From: Corallococcus soli
Lineage (GTDB): Bacteria > Myxococcota > Myxococcia > Myxococcales > Myxococcaceae
Length of the DNA: 64,000 nt
Assembly (NCBI RefSeq): GCF_014930455.1
Contig: NZ_JAAIYO010000004.1
Span: forward strand, 496,001 to 560,000
Reading direction: 5' to 3'
Below are positions 25,743 to 37,966 of this stretch, piece after piece. The translations under genes were made by a program, and so were the position numbers. The notes under the pieces are model-generated. The model was not told the DNA's origin, searched no databases, and saw only the letters and a list, made by a program, of their open reading frames with translations. Numbering within the stretch: the first letter of the stretch is position 1; every line of letters starts with the position of its first letter.

Positions 25743-27143
25743 ATGGCCGCTCGATTCTCCGACGACGAGGTGGTGCAGGCGACCGGGGCGACCCGCCGCG
25801 GGGATGCAGTCCCCGCGGGGTTTCCCGACGTCCGCACCGACACGCGGTCGCTCACCCCGGGGTGCCTGTTCGTGGCGCTCCAGGGCGAGCGCTTCGACGC
25901 CCACGACTTCGTGGACGGCGCCATGCGCGGAGGGGCCGCGGGGGCGGTGGTGAAGCGGGGCAGGGCGCTGCCGGCCCTGCCCGCCCGCTTCCCGCTCTTC
26001 GAGGTGGAGGACACCCTGGCCGCGCTCGGCGGCCTGGGCGCGCTGCACCGCCGCCGCTTCCGCATCCCGGTGGCGGCGGTGGGGGGCTCCAACGGGAAGA
26101 CGACCACCAAGGAGATGGTGGGCGCCATCCTGGCCACGCGGGGCCCCGCGCTGAAGACGGAAGGCAACTTCAACAACGAGATTGGCGTCCCCCTGACGCT
26201 CTTCCGGCTGGAGCCGTCCCACGTGGCGGCGGTCATCGAAGTGGGGATGAACCAGCCGGGCGAAATCGAGCGGCTCACGCGCCGCGTGCAGCCCGACGCG
26301 GGCGTCATCACCGTCGTCCAGCCGGAGCACCTGGAGGGGCTGGGCAGCCTCCAGGGCGTGGCCGAGGCGGAGGGTGAGCTCTTCCGGGAGCTGCTGCCCC
26401 AGGCCACGGCGGTGGTGAACCTGGATGACGAACTCATCGTGCACCAGGCCGCGCGCAGCGGCGCCAGGCACCTGACGTTCGGCCGCGCGGAGGCCGCCGA
26501 CGTGCGCCTTCGCGGCGTCCAGACGCTGGGCCGCGACGGCATGGTGGCCACGGTGCGCTACGCCCAGCGGGACTGGCCGGTGCGCCTGCACTTCGTGGGG
26601 CCGCACAACGCGCAGAACGCGACGGCGGCGTTCGCGACGGCGCTGGCGCTGGGCTACTCCCCCGAGGAGTGCGTGCGGGGCCTGGAGTCGGCGCGGCCGT
26701 ACGCGCGGCGCCTCAACATCCTGGACGGCCTGAACGGCGTGACGGTGGTGGACGACTGCTACAACGCCAACCCCGCCTCCATGGAAGCGGCGCTCGTCAC
26801 CCTGGGCACGCTGGTGCCCGAGGGCGGACGCGCGGTGGCGGTGCTGGGCGACATGCTGGAGCTGGGCGCGGGCGAGGCGCAGGAGCATGCCCGGCTGGGC
26901 GAACTCGTCGCGAAGCACGCGGCGAAGGTGGCGTTCTTCGGTCCCAGGTCCGCTGGCGGCCACGCGCGCGCGAAGCTGGGCGAAGCCGGCGCGCACTTCA
27001 CCGAGGTGGAGCCATTGGTGGCCTGGTTGACGCCCCGGCTCGCCCCCGGTGACGTGGTGCTGGTGAAGGCCAGTCGCGGCATGCGACTGGAGCGCGTGGT
27101 GGCCGCCCTCACGGGCACGGCCGCCCCCCAAGGGAGTCACTAA
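25743..27143 (+). CDS. murF: MurF, UDP-MurNAc-tripeptide:D-Ala-D-Ala ligase
   Basis: A 466-residue Mur ligase that adds the D-Ala-D-Ala dipeptide to the UDP-MurNAc tripeptide. The ATP loop is VGGSNGKTTTKEM (Lys119); EGNFNNEIGVPLT and DDCYNANPASMEAAL are MurF signatures. The D-Ala-D-Ala partner is made by Ddl, further on in the same cluster. Its stop codon is followed at once by the GTG of mraY, so the two are coupled. Confidence 0.96.
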   Translation: MAARFSDDEVVQATGATRRGDAVPAGFPDVRTDTRSLTPGCLFVALQGERFDAHDFVDGAMRGGAAGAVVKRGRALPALPARFPLFEVEDTLAALGGLGALHRRRFRIPVAAVGGSNGKTTTKEMVGAILATRGPALKTEGNFNNEIGVPLTLFRLEPSHVAAVIEVGMNQPGEIERLTRRVQPDAGVITVVQPEHLEGLGSLQGVAEAEGELFRELLPQATAVVNLDDELIVHQAARSGARHLTFGRAEAADVRLRGVQTLGRDGMVATVRYAQRDWPVRLHFVGPHNAQNATAAFATALALGYSPEECVRGLESARPYARRLNILDGLNGVTVVDDCYNANPASMEAALVTLGTLVPEGGRAVAVLGDMLELGAGEAQEHARLGELVAKHAAKVAFFGPRSAGGHARAKLGEAGAHFTEVEPLVAWLTPRLAPGDVVLVKASRGMRLERVVAALTGTAAPQGSH

Positions 27144-28322
27144 GTGCTGTACCTCCTGTACGAGCTCATCCAGAACACCGAGGCCGGGCGCGTCCTCAAC
27201 TTCCTGCGCTACCCGACCTTCCGCATCATCGCCGCGGGCGTCTTCGCCCTGCTGCTGGGGATGCTCATCGGCCCGCGCCTCATCGCGCGGCTGCGGCTGA
27301 AGCAGCACGGGCAGAGCAACGTGCGCGAGGACACGCCGGACTCGCACCAGAAGAAGAAGGGCACGCCCACCATGGGCGGCGCGCTCATCCTGCTGTGCAT
27401 CGCGGCGGGCACGCTGCTGTTCGCGGACCTGAAGAGCCGGGGCGTCTGGGTGATGATCCTCCTCACCTTCGGCTACGGCTTCATCGGCTTCCTGGACGAC
27501 TGGCTCAAGCTGTCCAAGCGCAACTCCAAGGGGCTCGCGGGGCGCAAGAAGATGGTGCTGCAGACCGTCTTCTTCCTCATCGCCATCTTCGGCCTGATGT
27601 GCACCTGGACGAAGGCGGACGGCTCCTTCGGGCCGACGCTGCTCATCGACACGCGGCTGACGCTGCCGTTCGTGCCGTCGCACTGGTTCAACCCGGACCT
27701 GGGCTGGTTCTACGTCGTGTTCGCGTGGATCGTCATCGTGGGCACGTCCAACGCGGTGAACCTCACGGACGGCCTGGACGGTCTGGCCATCGTGCCCACC
27801 ATCGTGTCGGCGGTGACGTTCTGCGTGCTCTGCTACGTGGCGGGCACCACGCTGCACATCGCGGACACGGAGACGGTGAACGGCGTCGCGCGCCTCACCG
27901 CCACGCCGCTGTACCGCTACCTGGGCATCCTCCAGGTGCCGGGCGGCGCGGAGCTGGCCGTCTTCTGCGCCAGCATCGTGGGCGCGGGCATCTCCTTCCT
28001 CTGGTTCAACACCTACCCGGCGTCCGTGTTCATGGGCGACATCGGCTCGCTCGCGCTGGGCGGCGCGCTGGGGGCGCTGGCGGTGTTCTCGAAGAACGAG
28101 GTGGTCTCCGCCATCGTCCACGGCATCTTCTTCGCGGAAGCGCTGAGCGTGATGATCCAGGTGGCGTCGTTCAAGATGACGGGCCGGCGCGTCTTCAAGA
28201 TGGCCCCCGTGCACCACCACTTCGAACTCAAGGGCATGGCCGAGCCGAAGATCATCGTGCGTTTCTGGATTGTCGCCATCCTCTGTGGTGGCGTGGCCCT
28301 GCTGTCCCTGAAACTGCGCTAG
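27144..28322 (+). CDS. mraY: MraY, phospho-MurNAc-pentapeptide translocase
   Basis: A 392-residue membrane enzyme with about ten helices that transfers phospho-MurNAc-pentapeptide to undecaprenyl phosphate, making lipid I. Active-site motifs are present: GTPTMGGAL, FGFLDD-type GFIGFLDDWLK, NAVNLTDGLDGLA and APVHHHFE. It starts at GTG 27144, directly after the murF stop, and lies 24 bp before murD. A loop of about 25 residues with TADTETVNGVARL-like sequence between helices is longer than in E. coli, as in several delta-type lineages. Confidence 0.96.
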   Translation: MLYLLYELIQNTEAGRVLNFLRYPTFRIIAAGVFALLLGMLIGPRLIARLRLKQHGQSNVREDTPDSHQKKKGTPTMGGALILLCIAAGTLLFADLKSRGVWVMILLTFGYGFIGFLDDWLKLSKRNSKGLAGRKKMVLQTVFFLIAIFGLMCTWTKADGSFGPTLLIDTRLTLPFVPSHWFNPDLGWFYVVFAWIVIVGTSNAVNLTDGLDGLAIVPTIVSAVTFCVLCYVAGTTLHIADTETVNGVARLTATPLYRYLGILQVPGGAELAVFCASIVGAGISFLWFNTYPASVFMGDIGSLALGGALGALAVFSKNEVVSAIVHGIFFAEALSVMIQVASFKMTGRRVFKMAPVHHHFELKGMAEPKIIVRFWIVAILCGGVALLSLKLR

Positions 28323-28346
28323 TCCCCAAAGGGGTCGGTCCCGCCC

Positions 28347-29732
28347 ATGAACGCTTCGCTGTCCGGTCGGAAGGTCGCGGTGTTCGGGCTGGCCAAGAGC
28401 GGCGTCGCGGCGCTGCGCCTGCTGCTCCAGCACGGGGCGAAGGTGACGGCGCTGGACGCGCGCTCCGAGGACGCGCTCGGCGACGTGGCGAAGGAGCTGC
28501 ACGCGAACGGGGTGACGCTCGTCACCGGCGCCACGCCCGCGGGGCTGCTCACCCGCCAGGACCTGGTGGTGGTGAGCCCGGGCGTGCCGCTGTCGCTGCC
28601 GGAGCTGGAGGTCGCGCGCACGTCGGGCGTCCCCGTGTGGGGGGAGGTCGAGCTCGCGTGGCGGGTGATGGAGCTGGCGCCGGGAGGGGCCCCGCGGTTT
28701 TTGGGCATCACCGGCACCAACGGCAAGAGCACCACCACGGCGCTCACCGGGGAGCTGTACGCCCGGGGCGGCCAGCGCACCTTCGTGGGCGGCAACCTGG
28801 GCCGTCCGCTGGCGGAAGCCGCCATGGCGCCCGGGGACTGGGACGCGCTGGTGGTGGAGCTGTCCAGCTTCCAGTTGGAGGGCATCCACGAGCTGCGCCC
28901 GTACGGCGCGGCCCTCCTCAACCTCACGCCGGACCACCTGGACCGCTACGCGAACCAGGGGGAGTACGGGTCGGCGAAGGCGCGCATCTTCATGAACCAG
29001 CACGCCGGCGGCGACTTCGCCGTGGTGAACGCGGACGACGCGGCGGTGATGACGCTGGCCGCCTCCGCGCGCGTGCCGGTGTACGGCTTCAGCGTCACGG
29101 GCCGCCCGGTGGTGGACGCGCCCGCGCTCGCGGGGCTCGCGGTGATGCAGGATGGCGGCTTCCGGCTGGACTTCTCCGGCGAGGACTTCACGCTCCAGAA
29201 CCGCGCGCTCCGGGGCGCGCACAACGTCCAGAACGCCATGGCGGCCACGCTGCTGGCGCGGCTGGGCGGCGTGTCCCGGGACGCGGTGCAGGCGGGGCTG
29301 GACGGCTACCCGGGCCTGCCGCACCGGCTGGAGAGCGTGCGCGTGCTGGACGGCGTGGAGTGGGTGAACGACTCCAAGGCCACCAACGTGGACTCCGTGC
29401 TGGTGGCGCTCAAGGCGTTCACGGGCGACGTGTGGCTCATCGCGGGCGGCAAGGGCAAGGGCGCGCCGTACGCGCCCATGGTGGAGGCGGGGCACGGGAA
29501 GGTGAAGGGCGTGCTCACCCTGGGCCAGGACGCGGATGCGCTGGCGCGGGCGTACGCCAACGAGGCCCCGGTGCACGCCTGCGGCACGCTGGACGCGGCG
29601 GTGGCGAAGGCGCGCGCGCTCGCGGCGGCGGGGGACACGGTGCTCTTGTCCCCGGCGTGCGCGTCGTATGACCAGTTCAAGAACTTCGAGGACCGGGGCG
29701 ACACGTTCAAGCGCCTCGTCGGGGCGCTCTGA
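28347..29732 (+). CDS. murD: MurD, UDP-MurNAc-L-Ala:D-glutamate ligase
   Basis: A 461-residue Mur ligase that adds D-glutamate to UDP-MurNAc-L-Ala. The N-terminal UDP-binding domain begins GRKVAVFGLAKSG; the ATP loop is GITGTNGKSTTT (Lys127); NLTPDHLDRY and NDSKATNVDS are MurD signatures. It starts at ATG 28347 and ends five bases before the ftsW ATG. Overall length and domain order are normal. Confidence 0.96.
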   Translation: MNASLSGRKVAVFGLAKSGVAALRLLLQHGAKVTALDARSEDALGDVAKELHANGVTLVTGATPAGLLTRQDLVVVSPGVPLSLPELEVARTSGVPVWGEVELAWRVMELAPGGAPRFLGITGTNGKSTTTALTGELYARGGQRTFVGGNLGRPLAEAAMAPGDWDALVVELSSFQLEGIHELRPYGAALLNLTPDHLDRYANQGEYGSAKARIFMNQHAGGDFAVVNADDAAVMTLAASARVPVYGFSVTGRPVVDAPALAGLAVMQDGGFRLDFSGEDFTLQNRALRGAHNVQNAMAATLLARLGGVSRDAVQAGLDGYPGLPHRLESVRVLDGVEWVNDSKATNVDSVLVALKAFTGDVWLIAGGKGKGAPYAPMVEAGHGKVKGVLTLGQDADALARAYANEAPVHACGTLDAAVAKARALAAAGDTVLLSPACASYDQFKNFEDRGDTFKRLVGAL

Positions 29733-29737
29733 CCTCC

Positions 29738-30901
29738 ATGAAGACCTCTGCTCCGTCCGTTCCCGTGCGGTTCGACCCCATCCTGCTGTGCGCCGTGCTG
29801 GCGCTCGTCTCGCTGGGGCTCGTGATGACGTACTCGGCCAGCGCGGTGCTCGCCCAGGACAAGCTGGGCGACAGCCTGTACTTCCTCAAGCGCCAGCTGG
29901 CGGCCGCGGGCCTGGGCATCGTGGCCATGGCGGTGATGATGAAGCTGGGCTGGCGGCGGCTGGCGCGGCTGGCGTACCCGCTGCTGCTGGCGGCCATCGT
30001 GCTGATGGTGCTGGTGGCAATCCCGGGCATCGGCACCACGGCGGGCGGCGCGCGCCGGTGGATCCGCCTGCCGGGCTTCAGCCTCCAGCCCGCGGAGGTC
30101 GCCAAGTTCGCGTGGCTCGTCTACCTGTCCTATTCGCTCGCGAAGAAGCGGGAGAAGGTGGCCACGTTCTCCATTGGCTTCCTGCCGCACCTGGCGCTGT
30201 GCGGCATCCTGGTGTTCCTGTGCATGCTCCAGCCGGACTTCGGCAGCAGCGTGCTGCTGGTGTTCATGCTCTTCGTGCTGCTGTTCGCGGCGGGCACCAA
30301 GCTCAGCTACCTGGTGGGGTCGCTGCTGCTCGCGCTGCCGCTGGCCTTCGTGGCCATCGCGACGAGCCCCTACCGCATGAAGCGCATCCTCGCGTTCCTG
30401 GACCCGTGGGCGCACCGGCATGATGTGGGCTACCAGGTGGCGGAGTCGCTGATGTCCATCGGCTCCGGCGGCATCACCGGCCTGGGCCTGGGCGACGGGC
30501 GGCAGAAGCTGTTCTTCCTGCCGGAGGCGCACACGGACTTCATCTTCTCCATCCTGGGGGAGGAGCTGGGCCTCATCGGCGTGGGGCTGCTCGTGTCCCT
30601 GTACGCCATCGTGCTCTGGCGCGGCATCCGCGCGAGCCTGGCGGCGGGGGAGACCTTCGGCACCTACCTGGGCCTGGGCATCAGCTCCATCATCGCGTTC
30701 CAGGCCACGGTGAACATGTGCGTGGCCATGGGCCTGCTGCCCACGAAGGGGCTGACGCTGCCGTTCGTGTCCTACGGCGGCTCGTCGCTGGTGGTGCTGA
30801 TGGGGGCGGCGGGCGTGCTCCTGTCGTTGAGCGCGAACACGCAAGGGGCTTCAAGGCCGGTGCGGGCTGGTACGACGGACCTGCGGGAGGTGACGGCGTG
30901 A
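29738..30901 (+). CDS. ftsW: FtsW, septal peptidoglycan glycosyltransferase (SEDS)
   Basis: A 387-residue SEDS-family membrane protein with about ten helices. It polymerises lipid II at the septum in partnership with FtsI. Family features include TYSAS in the first helix, GARRWI, FQPAE-type [16 protein letters not shown]-type MLQPDFGSS, and [22 protein letters not shown]. The position between murD and murG is standard. Its stop overlaps the murG GTG start by 4 bp. Confidence 0.95.
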   Translation: MKTSAPSVPVRFDPILLCAVLALVSLGLVMTYSASAVLAQDKLGDSLYFLKRQLAAAGLGIVAMAVMMKLGWRRLARLAYPLLLAAIVLMVLVAIPGIGTTAGGARRWIRLPGFSLQPAEVAKFAWLVYLSYSLAKKREKVATFSIGFLPHLALCGILVFLCMLQPDFGSSVLLVFMLFVLLFAAGTKLSYLVGSLLLALPLAFVAIATSPYRMKRILAFLDPWAHRHDVGYQVAESLMSIGSGGITGLGLGDGRQKLFFLPEAHTDFIFSILGEELGLIGVGLLVSLYAIVLWRGIRASLAAGETFGTYLGLGISSIIAFQATVNMCVAMGLLPTKGLTLPFVSYGGSSLVVLMGAAGVLLSLSANTQGASRPVRAGTTDLREVTA

Positions 30902-32075
30902 AGGTGCTCATCGCGGGCGGCGGCACGGGCGGTCACCTGTTCCCGGGCATCGCGCTGGCGGAGGAAGTCGTCACGCGCCACCCGGACAACGAGGTCGTCT
31001 TCGTGGGCACCGAGCGGGGCCTGGAGGCCCGCGTCGTGCCGAAGGAGGGCTACCCGCTGGAGTTCGTGAAGGTGCAGGGCCTCAAGGGCAAGGGCCCCAT
31101 CGGCCTGCTCAAGGGCCTCTGGGCGCTGCCCCTGGCGTTCCTCGCGTCGTTCCGCATCCTGTCGCGCCAGAAGCCGGACGTGGTGGTGGGCGTGGGCGGC
31201 TACGCGAGCGGCCCGGTGGTGCTGGCCGCGTGGATGATGGGGATCCCCACCGCCATCCAGGAGCAGAACGCGCTGCCCGGCCTCACCAACAAGATATTGG
31301 GCCGCATCGTGAAGGTCGTCTTCACCGCCTTCGAGGAAGCGAGAGCGTTCTTCCCGGAGGCCAAGGTGCAGATGATTGGCAACCCCATCCGCAAGAAGCT
31401 GATGGACAACTACCTGCGCAGCAGCGCGGCGCACGAGAAGTTCTCCGTCCTCGTCTTCGGCGGCAGCCTGGGCGCGCGCGGCCTCAACAACCGCATGCTG
31501 GACGCGCTGGATTCGCTGGGCGACCTGAAGGACCAGGTCTCCATCGTCCACCAGACGGGCAAGAACGACCTGGAGACGGTGAAGAAGGGCTACGCGGACA
31601 AGGGCTTCGGCGCGCAGGCCACGGTGGTGGAGTTCATCGACGACATGTCCTCCGCCTACGCCCAGGCGGACCTGGTCATCTGCCGCGCGGGCGCGACGTC
31701 GCTGGCGGAGCTGACGGTGTGCAAGAAGGCCAGCATCCTGGTGCCCTTCCCGCACGCGACGGACAACCACCAGGAGGTGAACGCCCGGGCGCTGGTGGAC
31801 GCGGGCGCGGCGCTGATGTTCCGCGAGTCGGAGCTCACCGGACAGCTGCTGGCGCAGACGCTGCGCGGGCTGATGATGGACCCGGCGAAGCTCAAGCAGA
31901 TGGCGAAGAAGGCCGGCATCCTGGGCCGGCCCGCCGCCGCGAAGGAGCTGGCGGACGTGTGCGCGGACCTGACGACGCAGGCCTGGGGCTTCCAGGGCCG
32001 CGACCGCGGGCCGAAGGAGCCGTCCAAGGCGTTGAAGGACCCGAAGGATTCGAAGAAGGCACCCGGGAGCAAGGC

Positions 32076-32079
<4 letters not shown>
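30898..32079 (+). CDS. murG: MurG, lipid II-forming GlcNAc transferase, with a Lys-rich tail
   Basis: A 393-residue GT28 enzyme that adds GlcNAc to lipid I on the inner face of the membrane. Signatures are [17 protein letters not shown] at the N-terminus, [15 protein letters not shown]-type IQEQNALPG, and [11 protein letters not shown] in the nucleotide-sugar domain. It starts at GTG 30898, overlapping ftsW. The last 25 residues (from about 368) form a Lys/Pro/Ser-rich tail beyond the usual family end; its purpose is unknown and it may bind membrane or partners. Overlaps murC by ATGA. Confidence 0.95.
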
Positions 32080-33497
<1,418 letters not shown>

Positions 33498-33500
33498 GGG

Positions 33501-34429
33501 ATGGAGGCGGGGGTCGTCACACCGCTCGCGGCGCGCGTGGCGCGGCTGCCGGGCCTGGACGTGAAGCCGGGCGAGCCCCTGGCGCCGCTCATCAGCGTGC
33601 GCGTGGGCGGCCCGGCCGAGGCCCTGGTGCGCCCCCGCTCGGCGGACGCGCTGGTGGACCTGCTGCGCTTCGCCCGGGACGAGGGCGTCCCCGTCACGGT
33701 CCTGGGCGGCGGCGCCAACACCCTGGTGGGCGACGGCGGCGTGCCCGGCATCACCCTCAAGCTGCCCGCGGACGTCTTCCCGGAGGCGCTCGACGTCGGC
33801 CCGGCCGAGGGGCGGGTGACGCTGGGGGCGGGCGCGGCCATCGCCCGGCTGGTCAACGTGATGCGGGGGCAGGGGCTGGTGGGCGCGGAGTTCCTCGCGG
33901 GCATCCCCGGCACCCTGGGCGGCGCGGTGACGATGAACGCGGGCACCAAGAACGGCGAGTGCTTCCGGGTGGTGGAGGCGATTGAAGTCGCCACGGCGGA
34001 CGGGGTGGGGTGGTGGACGAAAGCGCAGGTGCCCCACACCTACCGTCACGCCACGCTGCCGCCTGGAGGTATCGTCACGCGCGTGCGCTTCGTGCTTCCC
34101 AAGGGTGACGTCGTGGCCAGCAAGGCGGCGATGGACGCGGACCTGGGCTACAGGAAGCGCACGCAGCCCTTGAGTCAGCCCAACTTCGGCAGCGTGTTCA
34201 CCAACCCGCCGGGCGACCACGCCGGGCGGCTGATTGAACTCGTGGGCCTGAAGGGGCACACCCTGGGACGCGCGCAGGTGTCCACCCTGCACGCCAATTG
34301 GATCGTCAACCTGGGCGGCGCGGCCGCTCGCGACGTGCGGGGCCTCATCACCCTGATGCAGCAGCGGGTGCTGGAGGCCTCGGGCGTTTCCATGCAACCC
34401 GAAGTCAAGTTCGTCGGAGCGTTCCTTCC

Positions 34430-34433
<4 letters not shown>
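33501..34433 (+). CDS. murB: MurB, UDP-N-acetylenolpyruvoylglucosamine reductase (type II-like)
   Basis: A 310-residue FAD enzyme that reduces enolpyruvyl-UDP-GlcNAc to UDP-MurNAc. The FAD-binding part has VLGGGANTLVGD and GIPGTLGGAVTMNAG; the proton-donor Ser lies in FGSVFTNPPG, and the conserved Glu near the end in QPEVKFVG. The compact GSVFTNP form and length place it with type II enzymes, better known from Gram-positives. It lies between murC (3 bp) and ddl (4-bp overlap). Confidence 0.95.
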
Positions 34434-35386
<953 letters not shown>

Positions 35387-35448
35387 GCCGGACTGCGTTG
35401 TCTCCTGGAGTTCCGGCCCCTTGGCGGGCCGGCGTGTCCCTCCGGACC

Positions 35449-35470
35449 GCTACAGCGACGTGCCTGTAGC
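35449..35470. promoter_or_regulatory. dyad-symmetric element in the ddl-ftsQ gap
   Basis: GCTACAG (35449-35455) and CTGTAGC (35464-35470) form 7-bp inverted arms around an 8-base spacer, about 50 bp before the ftsQ ATG. Just upstream is a second GC-only hairpin (35413-35419 with 35426-35432). The first could be an operator or overlap a promoter; no protein can be named. Confidence 0.35.
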
Positions 35471-35520
35471 CAAAAACTGGCGTCAAGCGGTGTCCGCACG
35501 CAGCATGCGCATCCCTCCCC

Positions 35521-36378
35521 ATGGCCTTCGGTAAGAACAAGAAACGCCGGCACCTGGACACCGCATCGCGCAACACCGCGGTGAAGGGCGCCGTGCGCTC
35601 GCATGGGCCCCGGGTGGCGAAGGCGCTGGGGCTGACGGTGGCGACGGCCGCGTTGGTGTGGGGTGGCATCGAGCTGCGCGCCTGGGCGCGGGTGTCTCCG
35701 CACTTCGCGCTGGAGTCCGTGACGTTCACCGGGCTGGAGCGGGCCTCGCGCCCGGAGCTCTTGAAGCTGTCGGGGCTGGCGGCGGGGCAGAACCTGTGGT
35801 CGCTGGAGCCGGCGGCGCTGGCGAAGGCCATGGGGCAGCACCCGTGGGTGCGCACGGTGGAGGTGACGCGGCGGTTTCCGCGCGGGGTGTCGGTGGAGGT
35901 GTTGGAGCACGCGCCCGCGGCGCTGGCGGTGCTGGGCGACCTGTACGTGCTGGACGAGGAGGGCGAGCCCTTCAAGCGCGTCACCCCGGGGGACGGGCTG
36001 GACCTGCCGCTCGTCACGGGGCTGGAGCGCGATGCCTACGTCGCGGACGCGGACGCGGTGCGTGCGCGCTTCCGGGAAGCTTTGGATGTAACCCGTGCTT
36101 ATGCGCGGTTGTTGCCGGGGAGATCGGAGCGGTTGTCCGAGGTGCGCCTGGAGAACAGCGGGCTTGCGCTGGTGACGGCGACGGGGCAGGAGGTGCGCCT
36201 CGGCGCGGGCGATACGGAAGTCAAGCTCCAGCGGCTGGCGCGCGTTCGTCGCGAGCTCAGCACAAGGGGGCTTGCAGCCGCGATCATTCGCCTGGATAAC
36301 CGTGCCCGACCGGGTTGGGTGGCGGTGAGGCTTTCGAGCGGGTCCGACTCCGAGAGGAGCGGGGGCTCGACGCAGTGA
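35521..36378 (+). CDS. ftsQ: FtsQ/DivIB, division protein with POTRA domain
   Basis: A 285-residue bitopic protein: basic cytoplasmic N-terminus, one membrane helix (about residues 36-55), a POTRA domain starting at ALESVTFTGLERASRPELLKL-like sequence (about 62-135), then the FtsQ beta-domain with VLDEEGEPF. FtsQ bridges early and late division proteins through FtsL/FtsB. The start at 35521 gives a normal N-terminus (MAFGKNKKRR). It precedes ftsA by 41 bp. The C-terminal 25 residues are Ser/Gly-rich and variable. Confidence 0.92.
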   Translation: MAFGKNKKRRHLDTASRNTAVKGAVRSHGPRVAKALGLTVATAALVWGGIELRAWARVSPHFALESVTFTGLERASRPELLKLSGLAAGQNLWSLEPAALAKAMGQHPWVRTVEVTRRFPRGVSVEVLEHAPAALAVLGDLYVLDEEGEPFKRVTPGDGLDLPLVTGLERDAYVADADAVRARFREALDVTRAYARLLPGRSERLSEVRLENSGLALVTATGQEVRLGAGDTEVKLQRLARVRRELSTRGLAAAIIRLDNRARPGWVAVRLSSGSDSERSGGSTQ

Positions 36379-36419
36379 GGATGCTTCCTTCACGAGAGTG
36401 AGGGGGCCTGGGAGGTTTC

Positions 36420-37655
36420 ATGGCGAAGCAGAAGTCGGGGGAGATCATCGTCGGCCTCGACATCGGCACGACGAAGATCTGCGCCATCGTCGGCGAGCTG
36501 ACCGATAGCGGGATCGACATCATCGGCATCGGCACGCATCCGTCGAAGGGATTGCGCAAGGGCGTCGTGGTGAACATCGAGGCCACGGTGTCGTCCATCC
36601 GGCGCGCCGTGGAGGAAGCCGAATTGATGGCCGGGGCGGAGATCTCCCACGTCTACACGGGGATCGCCGGCGGCCACATCAAGGGCTTCAACTCCCAGGG
36701 CATCGTCGCGGTGAAGGACAAGGAGGTCCGCGAGGCGGACATCGCGCGCGTCATCGACGCGGCGAAGGCGGTGGCCATCCCCCTGGACCGGGAGGTCATC
36801 CACGTCCTGCCCCAGGAGTTCATCATCGACGACCAGGGCGGCATCAAGGAGCCCCTGGGCATGGCCGGCGTGCGCCTGGAGGCCAAGGTGCACATCGTCA
36901 CGGGCGCCGTCTCCAGCGCGCAGAACATCGTCAAGTGCGCGAACCGCACGGGCCTGAACGTCTCCGACATCGTGCTGCAGCCGCTGGCGTCCGCGGAGGC
37001 GGTGCTGAGCGAGGACGAGAAGGAGCTGGGCGTGTGCCTCGTCGACATCGGCGGCGGCACCACGGACATCGCCATCTTCTCCGGCGGCTCCATCGTCCAC
37101 ACGGCCGTCATCGCCCTGGGCGGCAACAACCTGACGAGCGACATCGCCATCGGCCTGCGCACCCCCGCGCACGAGGCCGAGCGCATCAAGCAGAAGTACG
37201 GCTGCGCGCTCGCGTCCATGATCAACAAGGACGAGACGATTGAAGTGCCCAGCGTGGGCGGCCGTCAGCCGCGCGTCCTGGGCCGGCAGATCCTCTCGGA
37301 GATCCTGGAGCCGCGCGTGGAGGAGATCTTCCAGCTCGTGCACCGCGAAATCCAGAAGTGCGGCTACGAGGACCTGCTCGCGTCCGGCATCGTCATCACG
37401 GGCGGCTCCACGCTGCTGGCGGGCATGCCGGAGCTGGCCGAAGAGGTGCTGGGCCTGCCGGTGCGCCGGGGCATGCCGCGCGGCATTGGCGGCCTGGTGG
37501 ACGTGGTGAAGAGCCCCATGTACGCCACGGGCGTGGGCTTGGTGGTCTACGGCGCCAAGCACATGGACCGGCGCATGTTCCGCATCCGCGAGGACGGCAA
37601 CGTCTACAAGAAGGTGAAGGGCCGGATGCGCGAGTGGCTGGAAGAGATCTTCTAG
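36420..37655 (+). CDS. ftsA: FtsA, actin-like membrane anchor of the Z-ring
   Basis: A 411-residue actin-fold ATPase that attaches FtsZ to the membrane and recruits later proteins. Phosphate-binding segments GLDIGTTKICAIVGE and VDIGGGTTDIAIF are clear, and the 1C domain lies between. The C-terminus GRMREWLEEIF is the conserved amphipathic membrane-targeting helix. Unusually, ftsZ does not follow directly: a terminator (37685-37708) and a 6.9-kb gene lie between. Confidence 0.96.
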   Translation: MAKQKSGEIIVGLDIGTTKICAIVGELTDSGIDIIGIGTHPSKGLRKGVVVNIEATVSSIRRAVEEAELMAGAEISHVYTGIAGGHIKGFNSQGIVAVKDKEVREADIARVIDAAKAVAIPLDREVIHVLPQEFIIDDQGGIKEPLGMAGVRLEAKVHIVTGAVSSAQNIVKCANRTGLNVSDIVLQPLASAEAVLSEDEKELGVCLVDIGGGTTDIAIFSGGSIVHTAVIALGGNNLTSDIAIGLRTPAHEAERIKQKYGCALASMINKDETIEVPSVGGRQPRVLGRQILSEILEPRVEEIFQLVHREIQKCGYEDLLASGIVITGGSTLLAGMPELAEEVLGLPVRRGMPRGIGGLVDVVKSPMYATGVGLVVYGAKHMDRRMFRIREDGNVYKKVKGRMREWLEEIF

Positions 37656-37684
37656 CAACACCCGGCGTGATGCCGCGCTGAGTC

Positions 37685-37708
37685 AGGGCTCCCTTCGGGG
37701 GGCCCTTT
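37685..37708 (+). terminator. intrinsic terminator after ftsA
   Basis: Arms 37685-37693 (AGGGCTCCC) and 37698-37706 (GGGGGCCCT) form a 9-bp stem with one G-T pair and a TTCG tetraloop, ending in TTT. It lies 30 bp after ftsA and probably ends the main dcw transcript. Confidence 0.75.
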
Positions 37709-37894
37709 CGCGTTTCAGGGGGACGTGCCGGGTAGGGCGGACGCGTCAACGGCGCACGCTGACGCGTCAGGAAGAGACGCAGTGGGTTTTCCAGAATCTG
37801 GAATCTGGATCCGCCTTCCGGACGCTGCTCGTAAGGATGCTGGGCAAGCCGCGCAAGTCCCTGGATTTGATGGGAATGAAAATCCGACAGAGGA

Positions 37895-37910
37895 TGGCGC
37901 CCGGCTTGCT
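37895..37910 (+). promoter_or_regulatory. candidate sigma-54 (-24/-12) promoter of the giant surface-protein gene
   Basis: TGGCGCCCGGCTTGCT matches the sigma-54 consensus TGGCAC-N5-TTGC with correct GG-to-GC spacing; only the A at -22 differs in the core. The start site would fall near 37921, about 46 bp before the ATG at 37967. A GGGGGGC/GCCCCCC hairpin (37912-37930) follows at once. The rest of the 311-bp ftsA-to-giant-gene gap contains the terminator and an imperfect repeat (ATCTGGAATCTGGAT, near 37797). Confidence 0.5.
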
Positions 37911-37966
37911 AGGGGGGCTTCTGGCCCCCCGGAACCATTCCGCTGTTCCTGTGAGCCCCTGACCTT

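Noticed and set aside
24351-29576. A 1741-codon open frame antisense to murE-murD
   Set aside because: It is a by-product of high third-position GC, which suppresses stop codons in the matching reverse frame. Its translation is Arg/His/Ala-rich low complexity, and it crosses six well-supported genes.
37797-37815. Repeat ATCTGGAATCTGGAT as a regulator site
   Set aside because: It is short and imperfect, with no matching copies seen elsewhere in the window.
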